From contig PMST01000455.1 of NCBI GenBank assembly GCA_003168295.1, positions 1 to 5,928 of the forward strand: 5,928 nucleotides of DNA, written 5' to 3'. The translations under genes were made by a program, and so were the position numbers. The stretch is from Actinomycetota bacterium (GTDB lineage: Bacteria; Actinomycetota; Actinomycetes; Streptosporangiales; Streptosporangiaceae). Each line of letters opens with the position of its first letter. Positions within the stretch are counted from its first letter, which is position 1. Under the pieces are notes generated by a model, which made no database searches, was not told where the DNA came from, and saw nothing but the letters and a program-made list of their open reading frames with translations. Of the stretch, positions 1-5,928 are shown piece after piece.

Positions 1-628
1 CGGCCGGGTCGAACCGGCGGGCCCGCGGCGCCCTGGACTCCGGGACGAAGCACTGCGCCAGGACGATCGCGGCGATCCCGACCGGGACGTTGATCCAGAA
101 GATCGCCCGCCAGCCGATGGTGCTGACGAGCACGCCGCCGAGGACCGGACCCAGGGCCAGGCTCAGCCCGAACACCGCGCCCCAGATGCCGAGGGCCCGG
201 GCCCGCTCGCGCCGGTCGGTGATCGTGTTCGTGATGATCGACAGGGCCACCGGGTTGAGCATGGAGCCGCCCACGGCCTGCACGATCCGGAACACCACGA
301 GCCATTCCAGGCCCGGGGCGACGCTGCACAGCAGCGAGCCGAGGGTGAACAGGCTGAGCCCGAGCTGGAAGATCCGGCGCCGGCCGAACCGGTCCGCGGT
401 CGAGCCGGAGAGCATCAGCAGGCTGGCCAGGACGAGCGTGTAGGCGTCGATGGTCCACTGCAAGCCGCTGACCGAGGCGTTCAGGTTCTTCTGGATAGAG
501 GGCAGTGCGACGTTCACGATGGTGGCGTCGAGGCCCACGATAAACAAGCTCAGGCAGCAGATGGCCAGGATGAGCCGTTGGCGACGCTGGGTGGGCGGCC
601 CAGTCAGCGCCGATATAGTTGCACTCAC
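1..628 (-). CDS. DHA2-family MFS exporter, N-terminal part (runs off window)
   Basis: This is a proton-driven inner-membrane exporter of the major facilitator superfamily, 14-helix DHA2 (EmrB/QacA-like) type. The visible 209 residues start at the GTG at 628; the C-terminus lies beyond position 1. Helix 1 carries LDATIVNVALP (33-43), the DHA2 motif D1. Motif A is GSTADRFGRRR (75-85) in the loop after helix 2, motif B is RIVQAVGGSML (114-124) in helix 4, and the antiporter motif C is GPVLGGVLV (160-168) in helix 5. WRAIFWINVPVG (173-184) in helix 6 is also typical. There is no Shine-Dalgarno sequence before the GTG, but a good -10 box ends 6 bases upstream, so the mRNA is probably leaderless. 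The gene starts 13 bases after the MetE-like stop and may also be read through from that operon. Such pumps export antibiotics or toxic metabolites; the substrate cannot be read from this sequence. Confidence 0.95.
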   Translation of the reverse strand, partial: MSATISALTGPPTQRRQRLILAICCLSLFIVGLDATIVNVALPSIQKNLNASVSGLQWTIDAYTLVLASLLMLSGSTADRFGRRRIFQLGLSLFTLGSLLCSVAPGLEWLVVFRIVQAVGGSMLNPVALSIITNTITDRRERARALGIWGAVFGLSLALGPVLGGVLVSTIGWRAIFWINVPVGIAAIVLAQCFVPESRAPRARRFDPA

Positions 629-663
629 ACAACAAATATAGCTATACAACTAAAATCGGGCAA
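629..663 (-). promoter_or_regulatory. Promoter for leaderless transcription of the MFS gene
   Basis: On the minus strand, TTGCCC (663-658) is followed by a 17-base spacer and then TATATT (640-635). The -10 box ends exactly 6 bases before the GTG at 628, which would therefore be +1. This geometry, together with the absence of any ribosome-binding site, is what a leaderless actinobacterial transcript looks like. The promoter lies almost wholly inside the last codons of the MetE-like gene, and the AT-rich run stands out sharply from its surroundings. The start site is inferred, not measured. Confidence 0.6.
637..646. promoter_or_regulatory. Perfect 10-bp palindrome, candidate repressor operator
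   Basis: TATAGCTATA reads the same on both strands. It overlaps the 5' half of the proposed -10 box and the end of the spacer, and contains the TAG stop of the MetE-like gene. Flanking TAGTTG (616-621) and CAACTA (647-652) form a second, wider inverted pair. A bound dimeric repressor of the TetR or MarR kind would block the promoter, which is the usual control of DHA2 exporters. No regulator gene is visible in this window, so the binding protein is unknown. Confidence 0.4.
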
Positions 664-1703
664 GCCAGTTCCGCCCTCACGATCGCGGCCCCGGCCACCA
701 TGGCGTGCAGCTTGGCGATGGCGACTTCGGGGGCCAGGTGCCGCAGCCCGCAGTCGGGGTTGACCATCAGGCGGTCGGCCGGGACGTACTCAAGCGCGCG
801 CCTGATCCGGGACGCCACCAACTCGGCCGTCTCGACCTGCGGCGACTTGACGTCGATCACGCCGAAGCCCAGCCACCTATCCCAGCTGTGCTGCCGGATC
901 AGCCGCAGGTCATCCAGGCCCTTGCGGGCGAACTCGAGGACGATCTGGTCCACCCGCGCGGCCAGGACGGCCGGGAAAAGGAAGTCGTAGTGCCCTTCCC
1001 AGGACGGGCGGGCGTACCGGTTGCCGTAGCAGACGTGCAGCGCCCACGTCGCGGGCACACCCTCGACCACCAGGTTGACCGCCTCGACCGCGAGCTCGAC
1101 GTGCTCCGGGTACCCGGCCAGGAAGGGCTCGTCGATCTGCAGGAAGTCCGCGCCGGCCGCGGCCAGCTCGCGGGCCTCGGCGTTGAGCCTGCGGGCGAGC
1201 GCGCGGACCAGGTCGCCGGGTGAGGAGTAGGCGCCGTCGCGGATCCGCCGGGACAGCGAGAACGGACCGGTGAAGGAGAACTTGACCGGCCGCTGGGTGA
1301 GCTGGCGGGTGAACCGGAAATCGTCCGCGAGCCCGAGTCCGGGCCCGGGGCCGGGGCCGGGGCCGGCCCCGGCCTCGGCGCTGGTCAGCGGGCCTTCGGG
1401 CAGCGGCCTGGTGACCTCCGCGTCGTAGTAGTCGAAATAGTCGGTCTTGGCCCGCTGCGGGATGTGCACGCCCGGGATCCGGGCCAGGAAGTAGTCGACG
1501 TCATTGTCCCGGCGCAGCTCGCCGTCGGAGACGATGTCGATGCCCGCGAGCTCCTGGTCCTTGACCGCCGCCTTGATGGCCACGTCGTGGATCTCGGTGA
1601 GATGCCGGGCGCTGATCCGGCGCTGGTAGTACTCGGTCTTCAGCCGCTCCAGCCACTCCGGCACCGAATAGGAGCCCACCACCGTGGTCGGCAACAGCAC
1701 CAT
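642..1703 (-). CDS. Core MetE-like (cobalamin-independent methionine synthase family) methyltransferase
   Basis: This 353-residue protein corresponds to the catalytic C-terminal barrel of MetE (Meth_synt_2/UROD-MetE fold), which moves a methyl group to the thiol of homocysteine bound at a zinc ion. Visible landmarks are SDGE (59-62), FTGPFSL (144-150), the family hallmark QIDEP (189-193), and all four zinc ligands: His223 and Cys225 in HVCYGN, Glu257 in LEFA, and Cys318 in NPDCGL. GVIDVKSPQVE (281-291) matches the family's substrate-binding strand. Full-length bacterial MetE is about 750 residues; the N-terminal half is absent, as in archaeal-type short proteins. A Gly-Pro repeat (about 112-123) looks like an inserted linker. 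The ATG at 1703 follows the preceding stop by 5 bases, with AGGGA at 1717-1713 as ribosome-binding site. An open frame continues upstream to 1916 but only as an antiphase overlap of the preceding gene. The real acceptor thiol and methyl donor are uncertain. Confidence 0.88.
   Translation of the reverse strand: MVLLPTTVVGSYSVPEWLERLKTEYYQRRISARHLTEIHDVAIKAAVKDQELAGIDIVSDGELRRDNDVDYFLARIPGVHIPQRAKTDYFDYYDAEVTRPLPEGPLTSAEAGAGPGPGPGPGLGLADDFRFTRQLTQRPVKFSFTGPFSLSRRIRDGAYSSPGDLVRALARRLNAEARELAAAGADFLQIDEPFLAGYPEHVELAVEAVNLVVEGVPATWALHVCYGNRYARPSWEGHYDFLFPAVLAARVDQIVLEFARKGLDDLRLIRQHSWDRWLGFGVIDVKSPQVETAELVASRIRRALEYVPADRLMVNPDCGLRHLAPEVAIAKLHAMVAGAAIVRAELACPILVV
1341..1370. repeat. GGGGCC-type hexanucleotide repeat coding for Gly-Pro repeats
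   Basis: About three exact CCGGGG units plus degenerate flanks encode alternating Gly and Pro within the MetE-like protein (about residues 112-123). The tract lies between the N-terminal segment and the FTGPF strand, so it is most likely a surface loop. Such a tract can slip during replication in multiples of six bases without breaking the frame. Confidence 0.7.
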
Positions 1704-1708
1704 CGGGG

Positions 1709-3139
1709 TCAGTCCCTGGGCTGCGCGGTGAGGGTCAGGATGTTCGATCCGGGCCGCTGCCGGAACGGGGTGAACTCGACGCCGAACCCGCGCCGGCTCG
1801 CGACCAGCTGCAGCAGCGGCCCGTTCACCCAGTTGACCACCGACCCGTCGTATTTGCCCGGCCCGTAGAACCCGGCGCGGTACTGCTCGCTGCCGGTCAG
1901 GAACAGGTCGTGGCACTGCACCCGGCCGTAGGGGTGCAGCAGCGGCAGCGTCCCGGCGAAGCTGGCCAGCGCGCCGTTGCTGACATGCATCCGGACATCA
2001 CCTTCCGCCTCGATCAGCGACCTGAGGATCTCACCGGTCAGCGACGGGATGACCTGGTAGCGGTCCAGGCCCTCCAGCGGGGCGTACCGTTCGCGCAGCC
2101 GCAGCGCTTCCCACACCACCTGCCAGAACGAGACGGCCTGGCCCGGGTCGGCAAAGTGCCCGGGCGCGGATTCGCTCAGCAGCTCGGGCCCGATCCGCAG
2201 CAGCCGGTCGATGAGCGGGGCCAGCCGGTCCCGGGGGATCGCGAACCGGCCGGCGATGACATCGGCGTCCGCGTCGGCCAGGAAGGCCTGCGTCTCCACC
2301 AGGTAGGTGCGCCCGCCGATGCGCGCCACCTCGTCGGTCGGCAGGTTGTCGTAGACGTTGGAGATGTAGACGAGGAAGGCCTTGCCGGCCAGGAAACCGA
2401 GCGTGATGGCCGGCCGGGTCGCCTCGACGACCAGCGCGCTGATCCGGTCGCTGTGGTGGGCTACGGCCTGGCGGGCCCGGTCGAGCACGTGCGGGGAATA
2501 GTCACCCATCAGGTAGCGCAGCCTGCGGTAGTAATCACGCCCGTGCCTGCGGTCGAGTGAGACGAATTCATCCAGCCAGGTGCGCGCCTGATTGCCGTTG
2601 CCCACGCCGAGTTCCAGCACGTAAAGCTCGTCGGGCAGCGCGCGCCGCGCGGCCAGGTCATCCCAGATCCGGAAGAGCTCCAAGATCAGCTCCCGGGCGG
2701 CCTCGGTGTTCGTCGCGTCGCTCTCGCCACCGGGCAGTGACTGTTCGTACTCGCGTCCGGTGGCCCGTTCCCAGCCGGAAAGCGCCTGCCAGTACAGCGC
2801 GTTGAACCGCCAGATGCAGCTGTCCCGGCCGGGCAGCCACGGTTCGAGGGCTAGCCCGCCCGGATCGTCCAGTGCACCCTTGACGGTGGCGGCCAGGCTC
2901 TCGGGCGGGATATCACCGCAGCGGCGCAGGTCGAAGGCGACCTCCACGCCGGAGTCCCCGATCGGCCGGGCGGCCACCGGCTCGCGGAAGTTGTGCCGGT
3001 ACTGGATCCAGTCGCAGACCACCCGCAGCCGGGACAGGTCGGCGGGCGAGGCGCAGACCGCCTCGATGATCGGGCCGAGCGCCGACCGGGCCGCGGCGGA
3101 CTCCCGCAGCTTCTTGACCGGCCGCAGGTCAATGTCCAT
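1709..3139 (-). CDS. MidA/NDUFAF7-like class I SAM-dependent methyltransferase
   Basis: This 476-residue soluble protein has a class I SAM-binding core in its middle. Motif I is LELGVGNGN (175-183). The next strand carries MGDYSPHVLDRARQ (211-224), and YISNVYDNLPTDEV (258-271) closely resembles the conserved 'xVLDNLPHDxV' segment of the MidA/NDUFAF7 family (Methyltransf_28). In that family, NDUFAF7 methylates an arginine of respiratory complex I. Residues 1-170 are a long N-terminal region I do not recognise. The C-terminus has a distinctive block, YGRVQCHDLFL (404-414) and GPGKYDGSVVNWVNGPLL (426-443). The ATG at 3139 overlaps the metF stop by 11 bases, with GGCAGG at 3152-3147 as a likely ribosome-binding site. 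Tight coupling to MetF and the MetE-like gene suggests a role in the same methyl economy. The substrate could be a protein or a small molecule; only the fold is well supported. Confidence 0.75.
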   Translation of the reverse strand: MDIDLRPVKKLRESAAARSALGPIIEAVCASPADLSRLRVVCDWIQYRHNFREPVAARPIGDSGVEVAFDLRRCGDIPPESLAATVKGALDDPGGLALEPWLPGRDSCIWRFNALYWQALSGWERATGREYEQSLPGGESDATNTEAARELILELFRIWDDLAARRALPDELYVLELGVGNGNQARTWLDEFVSLDRRHGRDYYRRLRYLMGDYSPHVLDRARQAVAHHSDRISALVVEATRPAITLGFLAGKAFLVYISNVYDNLPTDEVARIGGRTYLVETQAFLADADADVIAGRFAIPRDRLAPLIDRLLRIGPELLSESAPGHFADPGQAVSFWQVVWEALRLRERYAPLEGLDRYQVIPSLTGEILRSLIEAEGDVRMHVSNGALASFAGTLPLLHPYGRVQCHDLFLTGSEQYRAGFYGPGKYDGSVVNWVNGPLLQLVASRRGFGVEFTPFRQRPGSNILTLTAQPRD

Positions 3140-4043
3140 CGAGCCGCCTGCCCTGGCCCGCGCCGTCCAGGATGGCGGGGATGGCCTGCTCGTTCCCCGC
3201 GACCATCAGGTGCACGCCGGCCACCCCGGCGATCTCGGCAACCTGCGCGATGGTCTCGGCCGCGAGCCTGGCTCCCTCGGCCGCGGTCTGGTCCGCCGGG
3301 ACCGCGGACAGCCGGCGGTAGACGTCGTCGGGCACGTCCACCCCGGGGATCTTGTCCCGGATGAAGTCCAGGGCCCGCCGGGAACCGATCGCGCCGACGC
3401 CCGCGAGGATGTAGCAGCGCCGATCCAGCCCCAGGTCCCGGACCTGCGCCATCCACCGGCCGAACGCGGCCAGGTCAAAAACGAACTGAGTCTGAACGAA
3501 CTGGGCACCAGCCGCGACCTTGCTGGCGAGCCGGTCGGCGGGGGACGCGACCGACGGGGCGAACGGGTTCTCCACCGCGCCGAGAAAGCAGTCGGGCGCC
3601 GGATCAACCGGCCGGCCGGACATCAGGGTGTGCTCGTCGCGCATCGTGCGAAACACCGAGAGCAGCTGGAAGCTGTCCAGGTCGAACACCGGCTTGGCGT
3701 CGGGGTGGTCACCGGACTTCGGATGATCGCCGGTCATGACCAAGATGTTGCGGATGCCGAGCGAGGAGGCCCCGAGCAGGTCGGACTGCAGCGCGATGCG
3801 GTTGCGGTCCCGGCAGGTCATCTGCATCACCGGCTCCAGCCCGGCGGCCAGGACGGCCAGGCTTGCGGCCCAGCTGGCCATCCGCGCGTTCGAGCCCTGG
3901 TTGTCGGTGACGTTGACGGCGTCGACCCAATCCCGCAGCAGCCCGGCCACCTTCGCGACCGGTTCGGTGCCCGCGCCGCGGGGCGGGCTGAGCTCCGCGG
4001 TGACCGCGAAGGCGCCCGAGACCAGCCGCTCGCGCAGGCTCAT
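3129..4043 (-). CDS. metF: 5,10-methylenetetrahydrofolate reductase
   Basis: MetF reduces 5,10-methylene-tetrahydrofolate to 5-methyl-tetrahydrofolate, the methyl donor for methionine synthesis, in the cytoplasm. The 304-residue product has the short bacterial length (about 290-310). TAELSPPRG (15-23) carries the expected catalytic Glu17. NVTDNQGSNA (44-53), MTCRDRNRIALQSDLLGA (75-92), MTGDHP (103-108, with the flavin/folate-site Asp106) and QFVQTQFVFD (181-190, with Gln184) are all family signatures. The VTDN version, rather than the VTYGA of E. coli MetF, places it in the branch seen in actinobacteria, archaea and acetogens. I chose the ATG at 4043 because GGGGA lies 4 bases upstream. An in-frame GTG at 4079 would add 12 low-complexity residues and has no clear ribosome-binding site. 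It is the first gene of a three-gene operon that provides or recycles methyl groups. Confidence 0.92.
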   Translation of the reverse strand: MSLRERLVSGAFAVTAELSPPRGAGTEPVAKVAGLLRDWVDAVNVTDNQGSNARMASWAASLAVLAAGLEPVMQMTCRDRNRIALQSDLLGASSLGIRNILVMTGDHPKSGDHPDAKPVFDLDSFQLLSVFRTMRDEHTLMSGRPVDPAPDCFLGAVENPFAPSVASPADRLASKVAAGAQFVQTQFVFDLAAFGRWMAQVRDLGLDRRCYILAGVGAIGSRRALDFIRDKIPGVDVPDDVYRRLSAVPADQTAAEGARLAAETIAQVAEIAGVAGVHLMVAGNEQAIPAILDGAGQGRRLDGH

Positions 4044-4047
4044 GAGT

Positions 4048-4052
4048 TCCCC
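4048..4052 (-). promoter_or_regulatory. Ribosome-binding site deciding the metF start
   Basis: GGGGA on the minus strand sits 4 bases upstream of the ATG at 4043. It favours this ATG over the GTG at 4079, which would place this purine-rich site inside the coding sequence. Confidence 0.65.
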
Positions 4053-4059
4053 GGACGAT

Positions 4060-4091
4060 ACGGAAGGGCCGGATGCCACGGAGGGGCCGGA
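4060..4091. repeat. Two-copy 18-bp tandem direct repeat in the metF leader
   Basis: A 14-base unit, ACGGAAGGGCCGGA on the plus strand at 4060-4073, recurs at 4078-4091 with one mismatch, giving an 18-base period. TGCCACGG, which bridges the copies at 4074-4081, recurs at 4097-4104. The copies lie in the untranslated leader if metF starts at 4043. They could be a regulator-binding array or a simple local duplication. Confidence 0.6.
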
Positions 4092-4658
4092 ACTGGTGCC
4101 ACGGTCATGCCAACCGCCAGGATTGGGTGACGACGGGAAAGAAATTTCGACCAGGGGTTGATGATCACTCTACCATCGTCGAAGCCGGACCCGGCGAAAT
4201 CAACTCCCGCTGTCATCGGGGCTTGAGCAACAACGGAACGGCCAGTGGCGATAGCAAGCTGAAGACCGCTGGGTTACCGCCACCGGCCGTTTGCCCTCGG
4301 CCCGATGCCGCGCGCGTACCCGCCGATAGGTTGGGTTGCGCGACCTCGGATCGCGTCAGCTGACGTGCGCAGAACAGGTGCTTCTGGGTCGGTGACCGTC
4401 AGTCGGCCAACGCGGGCTGGTCACGCAACGTCGAATGCCCGCACTGCTCGGGTCTCGCAGTGTGCTGGACCAGGGGCCTCGTTCGCCTCGCCAGCTTCGC
4501 GCTGACCGCGTCCTGCACGCCGGTAGCCAGTCAGCCGGCGCGTTCTATGGTCATGCCACGGCCGGGTTCGCCTGGGGTTAGTTCCTTCGCGCGGTGGCAG
4601 CTCAGGTGGATCAGCACGGCCCGCACGCGGCGGGTTCCCCTGCCTGCTGCGGTGCAGC
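4092..4658. other. Intergenic region without a convincing gene
   Basis: This stretch separates the permease terminator from the metF leader. It contains only short open frames with arginine- and proline-rich, low-complexity translations and no recognisable motif. I found no tRNA, no CRISPR repeat and no SAM, SAH or cobalamin riboswitch core that I could recognise. A minus-strand frame ending at the TGA at 4533-4531 gives a protein-like tail (AVLIHLSCHRAKELTPGEPG), which could be a decayed gene end or chance. GGTCATGCCA occurs at 4103-4112 and again at 4549-4558. Confidence 0.6.
4167..4175 (-). promoter_or_regulatory. Possible extended -10 promoter for the metF operon
   Basis: TGG-TAGAGT (4175-4167, minus strand) fits a TGn-TAnnnT extended -10 element. 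There is no convincing -35 at 16-19 bases, although extended -10 promoters can do without one. Transcription would start near 4160, giving an untranslated leader of about 117 bases that contains the tandem repeat and a GAAATTTC palindrome (4141-4148). Confidence 0.3.
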
Positions 4659-4692
4659 GCCACCCTCGGCCGCACGGCGGGGACTGGGTGGC
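4659..4692 (-). terminator. Stem-loop terminator after the ABC permease
   Basis: GCCACCC and GGGTGGC (4692-4686 paired with 4665-4659) form a 7-bp stem around a 20-base loop. The loop contains a smaller CCGC-CGT-GCGG hairpin. The structure begins at the permease stop codon and has no U-tract, as is common for actinobacterial terminators. It fits the long gap before the next operon. Confidence 0.5.
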
Positions 4693-5928
4693 TATTCGGT
4701 GTGAAGGACCGCGGAGGTCCTGGTCCGGGCCGCCCAGCCGGCGGGGCCGAGCGCGCCGGCTATGGCGATGGCGAACCCCGCCAGGGCGAGCAGCAGCAGG
4801 TCGATGACGCCCAGGACGTGCACGAAGCTGCCGGGCAGCTCCATGGGTACCGATCTGGTGGGTGTCTCCAGACCGGAGCCGGGCGAGTGGGAAAGCTGGC
4901 CGATGAGAAGGTCCTGGAGGATCAGCCCGGCGGGCATGGCGATGGCCGTGGCGATGATGGCGGGGGCGATGACCCAGCAGGTCACCATGGTGATGGTCTG
5001 CCGCGGTGTCATCCCGACCGCCTTGAACACGCCCAGGTCATGCACCCGTTCGCGGGCGGCCATCAGTGCGGCGTTGAGCACGCCCAACCCGGCCAGCAGC
5101 GCCACCAGCGCCGTCAGCCACGAGAACATGGACGTGTCCAGGAACCCGGCGAACGACGTGGCGCCCTGGGAGCCGACGACGATATCATGTCCCACTGCCC
5201 GTTGCAGCGCGTCGGTGTAGGCCTGCACGCTGGCGCCCGGCGTGAGGGCGATGTCGTACTGATGGGCGGTCAGCCCGGCGGCCGGGGCGCCGAGGGTCTG
5301 CCAGCTGACCCACACGGTGGGTGTCCCGGCTGGGATGAACACCTCGCCGGCGATCCGCAGGGTGACCGGCTTGCCGCGGACAGTCAGCGTGATTCTGTCG
5401 CCCGTCGTCCGGCCGGTGGCGGCCGCGAAGATGGTGCTGACGTCGATCTGGCCGGGGCTGTTGTACCAGTGCCCGCTGGCCAGACTCCAGCCCAGCCACG
5501 ACGAGTCGCCGTTGTACGCGTAGGTCATCACCGGCAGGTCCGACTGCCCGGCCACGCCGACGTTGACCGGGGTTACCGGCGATCCGTTCCCCGGGCCGCC
5601 GGATATGTTGCCACCGTAGAACAGGTCGGCTTCGGCGACGTAGTGCAGCGTTCCCGGCTGGGCGCGTATCGCGGCCCCGACGGCGGCGTCCACGCGAGGG
5701 CTGAATGTGGCTGACTGGCCACTTACGGCTGCTTGGAGCTGCCCGAGCCCGTGGATCGCACTGTGGTTGATCTTGTGGATGGAGGTGTTCAGGCTGGTGC
5801 CCAGCACGACCCCGGCAAGCCCGAATGTCAGGGCGGCAAGCATGACCGCGGACCGGGCCGGGCGGGAGAACGGGGCGGCCAGCCCGGTCGCCACCGACTC
5901 CGGCACCCCCAGCTGCGCGGCCAGCCGG
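4692..5928 (-). CDS. FtsX/MacB-type ABC transporter permease, C-terminal part (runs off window)
   Basis: This is the C-terminal 411 residues of a membrane-spanning ABC permease. The frame is open to the window edge (RLAAQLG precedes the GTG at 5906), so that GTG is probably internal. Numbering from it, residues 20-39 are a transmembrane helix following SRPARSAVML, the pattern seen where the second half of a duplicated FtsX permease begins. Residues 40-255 are an extracytoplasmic MacB-like domain rich in Gly, Ser and Thr. Residues 261-283, about 306-332 and 364-388 are the three helices of the FtsX domain. Between the first two lies ARERVHDLGVFKAVGMTPRQ (284-303), the family's coupling-helix signature for contact with its ATPase. 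The short cytoplasmic tail ends HTE. The partner ATPase gene should lie upstream, outside the window. Such transporters move lipids, peptides or drugs or act on the cell envelope; the substrate is not readable here. Any link to the downstream methyl operon is unproven. Confidence 0.9.
   Translation of the reverse strand, partial: RLAAQLGVPESVATGLAAPFSRPARSAVMLAALTFGLAGVVLGTSLNTSIHKINHSAIHGLGQLQAAVSGQSATFSPRVDAAVGAAIRAQPGTLHYVAEADLFYGGNISGGPGNGSPVTPVNVGVAGQSDLPVMTYAYNGDSSWLGWSLASGHWYNSPGQIDVSTIFAAATGRTTGDRITLTVRGKPVTLRIAGEVFIPAGTPTVWVSWQTLGAPAAGLTAHQYDIALTPGASVQAYTDALQRAVGHDIVVGSQGATSFAGFLDTSMFSWLTALVALLAGLGVLNAALMAARERVHDLGVFKAVGMTPRQTITMVTCWVIAPAIIATAIAMPAGLILQDLLIGQLSHSPGSGLETPTRSVPMELPGSFVHVLGVIDLLLLALAGFAIAIAGALGPAGWAARTRTSAVLHTE

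Noticed and set aside
1704..1916. N-terminal extension of the MetE-like frame
   Set aside because: It overlaps the methyltransferase in another phase, gives an Arg-rich sequence, and the ATG at 1703 starts exactly where family similarity begins.
1910..2560. 216-codon plus-strand frame, and a similar one at 705-1223
   Set aside because: Both are antisense to well-supported genes and have the repetitive Val-Gln-Asp-Arg composition of shadow frames.
2706..4130. 474-codon open frame on the plus strand
   Set aside because: It lies antisense across the MTase and metF genes, both of which have clear family motifs. Its translation is low-complexity and motif-free, as expected of a shadow frame in GC-rich DNA.
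4044..4170. SAM, SAH or cobalamin riboswitch before metF
   Set aside because: Expected because of metF, but I could not find the conserved core sequences of any of these classes in the leader. A covariance-model search would settle it.
4073..4363. 96-codon plus-strand frame upstream of metF
   Set aside because: The translation is irregular with no motif, third positions show no G/C preference, and it overlaps the metF leader repeat.
4421..4675. 84-codon minus-strand frame in the intergenic region
   Set aside because: Its start lies inside the proposed terminator. The product is Arg/Pro-rich without a motif, and there is no good ribosome-binding site.
4701..5714. 337-codon open frame on the plus strand
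   Set aside because: It is antisense to the FtsX-type permease. The translation is Gly/Asp/His/Gln-rich with no hydrophobic core or motif.

Overview
The window is GC-rich DNA (about 70% G+C by eye) with strong G/C preference at third codon positions, GTG as well as ATG starts, and very short or overlapping gene junctions. This points to an actinomycete; the genus cannot be named from this sequence. All supported genes lie on the minus strand, so the order below follows transcription, from high to low coordinates. Long open frames on the plus strand are GC-driven shadows.

Region 1 (5928 to 4692) is the C-terminal part of an FtsX/MacB-type ABC transporter permease whose N-terminus lies outside the window. 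A stem-loop directly at its stop codon looks like its terminator. Region 2 (4691 to 4044) is about 650 bases with no convincing gene. It holds a possible extended -10 promoter and a short tandem repeat just before the next operon.

Region 3 (4043 to 642) is a compact three-gene operon. It encodes a 5,10-methylenetetrahydrofolate reductase (MetF), then a 476-residue class I SAM-dependent methyltransferase resembling the MidA/NDUFAF7 family, then a short methionine-synthase-like protein. That last protein has only the catalytic C-terminal half of MetE, including all four zinc ligands. The genes overlap by 11 bases and are separated by 5 bases, so they are almost certainly cotranscribed. Region 4 (628 to 1) is the N-terminal third or more of a DHA2-type (14-helix) MFS drug/metabolite exporter. 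It has its own likely leaderless promoter, embedded in the end of the MetE-like gene and overlapped by a 10-bp palindrome.

Taken together, MetF makes methyl-tetrahydrofolate, the MetE-like enzyme could pass a methyl group to homocysteine or another thiol, and the MidA-like enzyme uses SAM. The simplest reading is a dedicated methyl-supply and methylation module, perhaps in a specialised-metabolite locus with an exporter. The puzzle is that the MetE-like protein lacks the N-terminal half that full-length MetE has, so its methyl donor is uncertain. This makes the operon the main candidate for undescribed biology here.
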